Shown here in pieces: positions 47,008 to 59,000 of a stretch of 64,000 nucleotides of DNA. The stretch is from Saccharina japonica (lineage: Eukaryota > Sar > Phaeophyceae > Laminariales > Laminariaceae). Position 1 is the stretch's first letter, and each line of letters opens with the position of its first letter. The notes under the pieces were generated by a model. That model searched no databases. It saw nothing but the letters and a program-made list of their open reading frames with translations, and was not told the origin of the DNA. The position numbers were made by a program, and so were the translations under genes. The stretch spans positions 1-64,000 of the forward strand of contig MEHQ01001399.1 of assembly GCA_008828725.1 (NCBI GenBank), read 5' to 3'.

Positions 47008-50000
47008 GTGAGACGTTGAGGCCCGCCTGCTGAAGGACCCACAAAACCATGCATTACCACAGGTTGCCTCTCGTGAAGACGTATAATATACTCAAGCGCT
47101 CACGTCCTCTGCGGGTCTTGCGGGCGTACGGCGGTAATATTTTATACCGGCAGTTTGTATTTATAGCATACTATTATATGTACTTGTACAGTATATACGA
47201 ACTTCTCCTGTTATTAGAGTATCTAGGTACCCTGGGTATTTTATACGTGGCTTATTTCTACCGTATACGTATATACCAGGTGTTCTGCTTGCATCAGTGA
47301 TAAGAGATTGCCTCCGGAAACAGCAGTTCCGACGTTCCGATCAACTCTTGAAAAAGATTGCCCGAAAAAAGACAATCTTGACAATTTCGGCAATCTTGGT
47401 GAAAAGAGGCAATTTCAATCTCGATCTCGACGTAAGCCTTCAAAATCGCCAAATTTAAGCTAACCCTGATGCTTTATTTTTACTCATACCCCGTATTAAA
47501 ATATATATATACGACGCTGTTGTTGGTATCATATTAAAAAATTAATTGTTGGTATCATATACGTATAGCTCCTCGATTTTTATTTGAGAATGCTACTCGT
47601 ACACTCAAACATTTAACCCATTTAGGACTGCAGTCCCGATGTGGGGACAAAACACTTGGAATTATAGTGAAATATGTAGTTCTAGACAGTGCAGTTCTAA
47701 AGGGTTTGATACAAAAACGCCTTGAGTTGTTTTTTTTCCTTTTCATCTCAACCTACCTTTCGTATTATTGCTCTTGTTTTTTAAGGTGTTCTGTACTTTA
47801 CAGCATGCAGCAAAAGCCTGCCTATGACGGCGGCGTGTGCTTGTCAGCTGGTTTGTGAAGGGTTCTAGAGCGTGGAGACGCGTTATTATTCAGAGTGCCA
47901 CATGTAGGCCAGCTCATGAGCTATCGCCGCATAGCTCATCCATCTGCCGTGGATAGATCAAGCCTTCAAAATATGTGCAGATGACCTACCGCCTAAAGCT
48001 CAAACCGGGGTGTAGCTTATGTACCTCCTACAGCTCAGTTTGGACCACATGAGCTACGTAGCTCGTGTAGCTCTTATAGCTCACCTTGGGCAAAAAGGTA
48101 CAGATGAGCTAACCTCTTTAGCTCAAGTTTTGAAGAAATGTGCAGAGGAGATATCGCCTATAGCTCAAGAGGGGAAACATGTTCAACTCATTCAGCTCCT
48201 ATAGCTCATTCTGGGCCATTTGAGCTACCACTGTAGCTCATGTAGCTCCTATAGCTCATATCGGGCAAAAATGTACGGACGAGCTATCCTCTATAGCTCA
48301 AGCTTTGAAAATATGTGCAGAGGAGCTATCGCCCATAGCTCAAAAGGGGGAAACATATGCAGCTCATGTAGCTCCTATAGCTCACTTCGAGCGATTTGAG
48401 CCATCAATACTACTGTAGCTCGTGTACCTCCTATATAGCTCACCTTGGGCAAACATGTGCGGATGAGCTATAAGCTTTAAGCTCAAGCTTTCGAAACATG
48501 TGCAGATAGCTCAATCCGGGAAACCATGTGCAGATGAGCTATCGCCTATGGCTCAAGCCGGTAAAATATGTGCAGATGAGCTGTTATGCGCATACTCGTA
48601 GCTCAAGCCGGGGAAACATGTGTGTGTATGCAGATGAGTTATCACCTACCAGTATAGCTCAAGCAGGGAAAACACCATACGAGCTCTCATATACGTACTG
48701 CTGTAGCTCGTCGTGCAATAAACTTTTTCCGGGCGAATTTTAAGCATACATTTTGACTTTTTTGGTTTGTTGCAACAATAAAAAGGAAGCAATTGCTGAG
48801 AGCGTTTTCTTCGTAGCGTGGGTATCATAGGCGGAATTCGGCGCGAGTCGACGAGGGAAGAAAAGGCTGAAACCTTCTGCCGATAAAAATGCAAGGGACG
48901 CACCGTAGTGGGGAGGTACTGTAGGAGAAGAGCCCACTTAGTGACCCCGGATCCGAGTTTCGACTAAAGAGGAAGAGAGAATAGAAGGGCAAAGCTTATA
49001 AATGGGATGGGAAAAAAAAAAAGTGCTAAGATTAGGATGTAGAGGTGTAGCTGCGAAATTGCACTCTCCGGGACAAGTGTGATCATTCCATATGAATGAA
49101 TGAGTATTACCTAAATATGGCCATAATGAAACACATCATCAACTGAAATTCATACCCAATGTTTCTCGAGCACGGAATAATGTGTGCCCGCACCACAAGA
49201 TGCACGCACACAAGAAGAGACAAAAGCAAAGGGCAAACACCCAATCATAACCATAACCATGTACCTGGTATACTTCATCGCGAAAAGACCAAGCAGACGA
49301 CAAGAGAAATGAACAAGCACAGACAGTTCCTCAGCGGAAACAATAATGCCACCGTACTGCTCGACAGACACAATATAATACCCACATACACACACCAGCA
49401 AACCAGATACAGTAAAAGAGCGAAAAACGGAAGAACAGAAAAAGGAAAAGGAATATACCTACTGTATACAGTATGATATATATAATACAACAAAACATGT
49501 TTTGGTGCGGCAGTACAGGCAGTACGCCATAGCAAAGAAAACACGCTACAAATTGAAAGCCAAAAGCGGGAAAAAAATAAAACGTACGGGGTAGGAAAGG
49601 GCACTGCCAAAACCAGTACTACTGCTGTAAAACAATAAAAAAACAAGATCTTGAAGAAAAAAAACGCCAATGAGCCAGAAGAACACAACTAAACATCAAG
49701 GATTGCAACACGGGCGAAGCAAAAATCAAAGAGAAAGAGGCATGTTGTTTGTTGTATTGCTATCCCATCTACAGCAAGCAGTATATATGTACCCTGCTTC
49801 TCCTGCCCCCCTGCCCTGCCCCAGTCGTAAGTTAGATGCGGGGTCACATAACAGGTATACTCCTCCCCTCCCATCCTCCTCCCTCCCTACTGCGGCGGTA
49901 CAGGCCTTCAGTTTTATCGCGGGGAGAGGTAACTGAATCAGCCTTTTCCTCCCTCGTCGACTCGCGTCAAATCGTGCAGTGCAAAACATAATAAGCGTTT

Positions 50001-53000
50001 TCTACAGACAATTTTTGCACACAAAAAAACAGATTGACGCATGCTAAGGTAGACTTGTGCAGCAACGTTTTTTTCTGGGGTTCCTTACTACTTGAGCTCT
50101 ATATACCTATACAGTACCTCGCCCATGAACTGGTTCAGATCAAAATGGAAGTGCAACTCGATGAAAATCGAAAATAGACAAAGTGGTGCATGCTAGCCCC
50201 TTAAGAACTGGTCACACGTCCTTGGGGACAAACTACTTGGAATTAGTGTGGCATGATTTTGTTCAGTTCTGAATGGGGTGGGCATATGCAACAACTGCTT
50301 TTTTCTGGGGTTCCTTACGTAACCCGTTTAGAACTGAAAACATTATCCCACACGAATTCCAAGTAGTTTTTTCTCGAATGCGTGGGACCAGTTCTTGAGG
50401 GGTTAAGCTCTACTGTATATGCCTACATTACCTCAGCCGAAAACCGATTTAGATGAAAATGGAAGGTGCAACTCGATGAATACTCCCAGGTCTATACTGC
50501 TGTAGGTATTTACACAAAATCGAAATCCGAAATATACACTACCGGCCCTCTCATAAGAAAGTGCCCTACAAGAAACCCAGCCTGAATATTACGGGGGAAC
50601 TAAGAAAGTCGGCAGCTATTATACTGAAGTTAGTGTGAGACACACCCCTTTCTCAAATAAGAAAGTCAGCCTAAGCCCGATTTCTGGTTTCTTATGAGCG
50701 GGCCTATTCCGTCGATTTTGGGCTAAGAAGCCCCATCCTTCAGAAAATATTTTAGCCAGAAAAAGGTGTACCTTTATCGTAGAACGCGTGGGGTCCTCAC
50801 CGCCTCACCGGGGCGGGGGGGGGGGGGGGNNNNNNNNNNNNNNNNNNNNNNNNNNNNNNNNNNNNNNNNNNNNNNNNNNNNNNNNNNNNNNNNNNNNNNN
50901 NNNNNNNNNNNNNNNNNNNNNNNNNNNNNNNNNNNNTGGGTTTTCACCAACCAGGCAGACATTGCTTGCACCAAGCGCGAAGCGCCGTGAGGTATTGGGC
51001 GAGTCGCATGGAGGGTGAGCTGCATCCTGCTAAGAACCGCCTCTGAGGCGGACTTGCATATGGACGACAGCTTCAATGAGTTAATTTAATTTATGGTGTG
51101 GCCACTTCGGGAGACAGCAATGGGTTTTACTATGTAACTGCCTCGCGGATGCCTTACCATATTAACACTACGTGGGGGGGTTGATCTCACGAAATAGGTA
51201 TAGGATTACTGCTGTAGTTGCGAGGTGTGTACGTAGTGTATAACCACTGATTGGACCACCGGGGGCGCTGGCCTGGCTAAATAAGGAAGGAGATAAAAAA
51301 ATAAAGGACGAAACATAATGGAAAACGCCCCGTGGCCAAAAAAACAGGGGTGTACCTAAGGCGGCAACAATAATAGCATAAGAAAGTCTCCGTGTACTAT
51401 ACCTGGTATACTGTAGTCGAGCAAGAAAGCATCTTAATATGATCACCAGATCGCCCATGCCTTCCTACTCTTCAAATAGGAGTAGGAACGGTGCTCCGTC
51501 TCGAAAGGGATGCGTGATCAATGGTCAAATGACTGAGGCGAGCGACAAATAAGTATGCCCCCCCCACCTCCTACTAAAACGTTTACTTGTACACTATTAA
51601 TAGATCTACGATAATAGCACAACACACAAATTTGTGCTCTGGGACATTTCTTTGCGGTCGGCGCATTGGTATACCACATGGAGCCAATGACGTTTTGCTA
51701 TATCGTGCGATTTGCTGCTGTCTTGAGACAGGTTACGAGTTATGACACCCGGACTGGTGCTGCAATAGGAGGGGGCGTGTACTCATGCCGTGCTCGGCCG
51801 TAGTCGTATGATCATAGACCCTCGCATCCCTACAATGCCGGGACGGAGCACGTTGGGTTTTCACCAACCAGGCCGACATTGCTTGCACCAAGCGCGAAGC
51901 GCCTTGAGGTATTGGGCGAGTCGCATGGAGGGTGAGCTGCATCCCGCTATGAACCGCTTATGAGGCGGACTTGCCAATGGATGACAGCTTCAATGAGTTG
52001 ATAAAATTTCTGGTGTGGCCACTTCCTGAGACAAGAATGGGAGCACTATGTAACTGCCTCGCGGGCGCCTTACCATATACACACTACAGGGATCCGCATG
52101 ACAGAAAAGAAAAAACCCAGAAACGGGAATTTTTTCAGCGCCATCAAAAATGTTTTTTCGTCACCAAAACAAGTTGCATGATGATCGTATAGCCTATCAC
52201 CACAATTGTCCCGTGATTACTTTTTTACTATCGTTTCTAGAATGTGATTCTCCTAGCCTTCGGAAAATAAGTGTATTGAAAATAGGCCATTTGGGATCCT
52301 ATACAAAATCTGCCTTCGAAGGTGAATACTAAACAAAAAAGACATGTAAAATAAAAGACGCCAACGCGAATTTTCATTTTTACTCAAGGCACCGTTGAAA
52401 ACAAACGGTGTGTGATTTGTTGTCTTCGTTCTTTCAGTGAAGGTATCGGCAGCATTGAAAAAAAAACACACACAGGTCTAACTTTCATGCGGACCCCTTT
52501 ACTGTACGTGATACGACAATTCTCCTTGTGCGGAGCAAAGGTTCTCCACCCCGCACAAATGATCTAACTCGACCGCCAGCTCTGGTGACCGCAAAAAAAA
52601 AAAAAGTACCCTGGTTGTCTAGCTCACGCAGTGAGAGGCGTGTTTTACAGCGTCGTCTCCAACCGACGCCAACCCAATCTCTAAATGGGGGGAGGTACCG
52701 AATCACACTCAACATTCGACTTGGACATACTTAGTTTAGCGCAGAGCGTAACAAACAGTGCCATGGGCGGGAAAGCATACGGGAAACACATCAAAAACGT
52801 CCATGACTTCAAAGCAGCACAATAGATCCGAGCGGCTCTGGGAAAAGCAAAGTCGCACCTAAATATGACCCCGCTACCGCAGCGCCAGTCCACGCGTGTA
52901 CTTCACGATCTTGCCATACTGTACCTGGTATAAACTGGGCGTACTACAGCAGTACAGTACAGTGATTAATTCGTGTAGAGACACGCGCCGCGTCTGTTAG

Positions 53001-56000
53001 CGCCTCGGGCGTACCTGCACGAGTCGACCTCTTTTTTGGTCTGTATCGTGTATTGTCTCTCCATCAAATCCAGTGTTGACGACGAAATGTTCGGATTTTC
53101 CCCCGCCTTGCTGCTGTGCTGCCTTACTGTGGTGCCTTACTGTGTGACATGGTGTATTTGTGGCAGTGGGAAGAAGATGGGACCTTCTTCCGGTGCTTCG
53201 TCATGCCGGGCGGATCCGCAAATGTCGCTGCCAACAGCCTGCAACAGGTTCGTCGAACGAACTACTGTATCTGTACCACTACCGTATATTGTGGGTGCCA
53301 CCAACATACCAAAACAATGTGTCTTTCCTTGTTGTGAACCACTGCGCGCCTATTGTGCACGAGCAGGATTTCATCAAACCCACGCTATAAGCATTCCGGC
53401 TTCAACACCAGCAGGTTGCAAGATTGCAGCCACCCTGGTGTTGCTGGGTGACCTTGCTATTAATAGTGCAGACTGTCCTATTATTGACTAGACGGGTAGG
53501 AGGGTCAAAGGTCAGAGTCGATTTCACCTTACTGATGCCATGGAACTGAGGGGAGGCTGCTCGCGGGTAGGAGGCCACACCTTGCGGGTCGGGTCGGGTA
53601 AGGGGTGTCCCGACCCGATTCGCGAGAGGTGTTTTTTTAAACCGCTTGGCCCGAATCCCGACCCAAGCCGACCTTTACCGTAGGAATGTTGTTGGTAATA
53701 CTGTAACTGTACTACTGTACTGTACCAGCATTAGTACACATTTCGTGATAATACGTCTACCCACTACTACTACTCCTGTAGACCACGCGTTGTTCATCCT
53801 CGTTAAAACAAAATAAGTCCTTCTCAAAATCGAGGTTTTGGGGTGATGTACGAGTACATAAATAGTACTAGGCTACAGTAAGAGTAGCATCAAGTTCCCA
53901 GCGTGAGAAGCCTCAGAAACTCCTATTAGCAGTGAATAAATGCAACCCCACAGTAGTAGTAGCGCACACATGTTATGCTAAGCTCAGTTGCGTCGCCGGC
54001 TGTTGTTGGTCCTCTCGCCCTGCCTCGATTCCTTCGTTTCCGCCGCCGCAGTGCTACTCCCTCGACGGCGCTCACCTGAAAGGCAAGTGGCCCGGCACCA
54101 TCCTGACCATCACCACCACGGACGCCAACAACAAGGTCAATCTCTGCGCGTTTGCCGTGGTCCCCAAAGAAAGCGCCTCGGCATACAGGTACCTGCTGAG
54201 GCAGGCCATGCGCAACAGGCAAATGAGGACGTTCCTCAACAACGCAGCCACGACATGCTTCACGGACGGTGCCAAGGGGGCGGATAGCGCGTTGGAAAAG
54301 CGCGCCCCGCTCACGGAAGTCCGCCACTGCCTCCAGCACATCATCCGGAGCATAGGACCCGTTGGCAATGTAAGTGGCCCACAATTACAACTTACAGTGC
54401 AAGTAAGTAGTGGCTATTGTCGGCACATACATACATGACGGGGGTTGTATAATAAGTACAAGTAGTGGTTATTGTCGGTACATATATGACGGGTGTTGCA
54501 ATATATGTGCAAGTAGTGGTTATTGTCGGTACATGTATGACGGGTGTTACAATATAAGTGCAAGTAGTGGTTATTGTCGGTACATGTATGACGGGTGTTA
54601 CAATATAAGTGCAAGTAGTGGTTATTGTCGGTACATATATATATGACGGGTGTTACAATGTAAGTACAAGTAGTGGCTATTGTCGGTACACATATGACGG
54701 GTGTTGCAAAGGAAGCATGTACATAGCACGCTCTGGTCAACCTACCTATTTATAACTGATATGCCTCGTCGATTTCCGAATCAACGCGACATTGTTGGAA
54801 TCCGATGCTTGCACCCCAGCACATCTGCCCTCGGCGAAATCCGGGGCCGAGACGGACGGCCCGGCGCACTCCGGGCACGGCCCACAGCAGACGTTTCGCC
54901 ACACTAACTCCAAGTATAAAACTACGACTACTACTACAGCTTTCTATTTTACTTCTTACGCAGATTTGTTGTTTAGAGCAATTTGGCCCACGTGGTACTT
55001 GTACTGTACTTAATTATGAACGACAGGGGTACGTCTTCGTCTGAGAAACTATATATCGTAGGGCATACCGTAATGGGATTACTCATCGGGTTATACGTAG
55101 ACTAAGCGTACGCTACTTCTGCTGTTTATTTTGTGTGAGGCATGCAGCGTGTCTATAAAGCAATCCCGCTTCTTTGATCAAACATTTTTTTCGTGCCAAA
55201 CCCAGCGCGGCATCTGGCCAAACACACTGCAGATAAGCTTGCCCTCGCATACGTACCCTCCACTTGTTTGTCGTTACCTTTTGCCTGTCTTGTGATTATA
55301 CAAAGGCCGGCTCGATCAACATTTACAGCGCCGCGAGGCAGCCTACACAGGCAGGCTTCGAGCGCCACATGGGGCTCCTCTCCGCAACCGCACCTAGGGC
55401 GCACGCCAAGCTGGACGAAATCCCGCACGAGAAGTGGGCGCACTACGCGAGCCGAAAGAACGTATGCTGCGACCAGGTCACCTCCAACCCGGCCGAGACG
55501 GTCAACAGCATGCTTGGCGAGGTGAAAGAGTGTTGTTTTTGTATCGGACGCATGCTACGATAAAGGTGCACCATGTTTTTCCTGAGCTTCTCACTTAAGG
55601 AGCGTCATACCTCACCGAAAACAAATGATTTTGGAGGAAAATAAAAGTGCCGCCGGACGAGAAATATCATGACCGAAGTATACTCTGGAACATTATTCGT
55701 CACAAAAATGAAAGTCCGACGAATTTGGGTTAAGGAGCCCGGTCGTTCAGAAAACGATTCAGCCAAAATAAGGTATACCTCCTCTACCGTAGCACGCGTC
55801 ATCGTACCCGCGAGGAAACCATTACCACCGTGTTCCTTCGTAACCTGAACGAGTAAGTTACGCCCTTGGGCGTTGACATGACTTGAACACGGGCATGGCC
55901 CAAACGCAAGTCTGAACGTTCGCTCGCGCGACAGTGTCCACTGCATGAATCCCGCCCATATTCGAGATACGTCGCATTCCACATATATATATGTTGCGTG

Positions 56001-59000
56001 TGTTTCTTATCTTGTGTGTATTGTTTATCTTGGGTGTGTACGTATGCCTTATTACTTGGTATTACTTACTGTTTTTTTGTTATGAATTATGTTTGAATCG
56101 TGCTACGGTAGAGGTAGCACCTTTTTTTTTCTCTGGGGTTACTCACTTGATTATAGTATAGGGGCTATCTACCTCGGACGCATGCTACGGTAGAGGTCTA
56201 AACACCATATTTTCTCTGAGAGAGGTCACTTGAGGCGCTCTACATCAAAACATACACCTCACCAGAACTGCGTACGTACCAGTATGTATATACCCGATGA
56301 TCAATGCCATGGACGCTTTCTACGGTAAAGGTATACCTTATTTTGGCTGAATCGTTTTCTGAACGACCGGGCTCCTTAACCCAAGTTCGTCGGACTTTCA
56401 TTCTTGTGACAGAATATGTTTCAGGGTATACTTTGGTAATAATGAGGTTTATCATCCGGCGGCACTTGTATTTTCCTCCAAACTCATTTTTTCGGTAAGG
56501 TATGACGCTCCTGAAGCGAGGAGCTCAGAAAAAACATGGTGCACCTCTATCGTAGCATGCCTCCATGGACAAAGAAAACGATGAAAATAGTTCAACATAA
56601 GAAGAAGAAGAATGGAACAAAGACACTTTTAGGGTAAGGAGCCTGACCATTCAGAAACAAAATCAGCCAGACAGTGCTTCCTCTATCGTATCGGAGCATC
56701 GTAGCACACGCCCTCGCCCAACAACCGACTCTCAAAAACGTGGTAAGCTAAGCCCGATCCACAATTCCTTGGGCCAATTACCTAAAAAAAGGTTTATGAA
56801 ATAATGCAGTAAAATGCAAAAGGTATGCCTGTAGAGCTTTCAAACTGGGCAGCCTCACAAAGGGTAGGTGCAGCCCCGTATAGCACACGCGTCTGTCTGT
56901 GTACCAGGTATACGTATCCCTTTTCGTATGTCAGGACGGACTCTGTGGGTGTGCTTACTTGCTTGCGTAGTTTGGTGGAAAGAACGGTTTAACCTGAAGA
57001 CAACACACACATACATATGATATCTCCTTTAGTGCACAATGAGGGACCAGCATTTGAGTCCCCGAACTGTCAGCACAGCACCGAAACATCATTAAAAAAA
57101 AAAGCGGTTTGGTCGCCATACGGTAGAGGTGCTCCATGTTTTTTTCGGAGCTCCTTAATTGAGGAGCTCCGTACGTCACCGGAAACATGGTTTTGGAGAC
57201 GATTGAAAGCGCTACAGTAAGTACTCGATGACCTATTCTTCTTGAAGATATTGCAACACGACGCTGGACGTCCGACAATTTCGGGGCAAGGAGCCCGACC
57301 GTTCAGAAAACGATTCAGCCAAAAAGTGCTATCTTTATCGTAGCACGCGTCCGATCGTGACATGGATGCATGCCCGGTGACCCTCTCGATGCCGACAGCT
57401 GCGAGAGCTGCCCGTGTTCAGCCTGGTGCACGGCGGCGTCCTCCTCATTGCCAAGAGGCTGTACGAGGCGGGCGAGCTGAAGAAGGATGACCCGCACCAG
57501 CGGTTCACGCCGCACGCGATGGCGCTCTACCAACGGGAGTTCGACTGGTCCCGGGGGTGAGACGGATGAATGAGACTGATACTATACTCCGCGTGCTTTA
57601 CTCGTATACGATAGGATTATTTCAGAGGCGTGCTATGTGAGAGGTATCAGTTTTTACTTGTAAACGTTTTCTTGTTTGATAGGGCTTGATCGTGGCCATG
57701 CCGGGCGTGGTGTGTAGCCCCTTAAGAACTGGTCCCACGTATTTGCGGACAAACTACTTGGAATTAATGCGGGATAATTTTGTTCAGTTATGAAATACTT
57801 GCAATTAGTGTGGGATAATTTTGGTCAGTTCTGATATATACTTGGAATTAGTGTGGGATAATTTTGATCAGTTCTGAAATACTTGGAATTAGTGGGGGAT
57901 AATGTTGGTCAGTTCTGATATATACTTGGAATTAGTGTGGGATAATTTTGATCAGTTCTGAAATACTTGCAATTAGTGTGGGATAATTTTGGTCAGTTCT
58001 GATATATACTTGGAATTAGTGTGGGATAATTTTGATCAGTTCTGAAATACTTGGAATTAGTGGGGGATAATGTTGGTCAGTTCTGAATGGGTTATAATCC
58101 AAAATTGTTGTGTTGCAATAAAGGTGTTCATACGAGTAGTACACTTAGGTAATGGGGTTGTGCATACGAGTGTTAGGGTAGCACTTTTATTTTCTTCCGA
58201 AATGATTTTCTTGGTGGGGTATCCTTAAGGAGCTCCTTAAGCGAAGAGCCCAGAAAAAGCACGGTGCACTTCACTATTTCTGACCGGTTGAGCTCCTCAA
58301 GCGAACAACTACCCGACAAATGTACGGCTAAAGTATTCCATTTGCCATCTGACAACAATGTGCCCAGCTCTTATTTCAATCATACCATTCACATATACGT
58401 ATCAATCATCCCTGCATACTTGAGATACGTAGGAGGATACCAATATCAATGCAGTCCCACTTATGGATGCCTTTACCGACTCCGCGCCGACGTTTCACCA
58501 ATCAAATCTGAGGGTGACATGTACTTGTTGTGCCTTTCAATAAAATATAACCAAGTAATGAATTCATCAAAATTGTGTTCACTCTTATTATTGCGTTTGT
58601 TCTACGTCGTATATAGGACTATATATAATATGGTACGCAGCGCATATAAATATTGATCCGGCTTGAAGAACAAGCTTCTCCAAAGAAGTGATGTTTCGGG
58701 GTACTTACTACGTAATAGTATTGAGTTCATCATGTGACAAAATCGGAAAATAAGCCACCACCCCTACAGGCAGTGGCAATGCTATTTCGTTAATCGTGTT
58801 TTATGGGCGAATATGTTTGGTCAAAGTCAGTTGATTGCTTGGGTGAGGCAGGATGGCAGGATGTTTAGGTAAGAGAGCTACTCAGGTGAAGAACCTCACT
58901 AAAGTTTGGACGCACCACTACTACCGCGTGTAGCACGGCTCATCAATATGCCACAATGCCGGGACCGGAGTAAGGTATGCACTACTGCAGTCGAAAGTAT

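Noticed and set aside
47915-48715. CRISPR-like array
   Set aside because: Units are imperfect and contiguous with no constant repeat/variable spacer pattern, and the DNA is eukaryotic.
54414-54740. Minus-strand 108-codon repetitive protein
   Set aside because: Its repeating peptide simply reflects the 61-bp minisatellite in a MULE intron.
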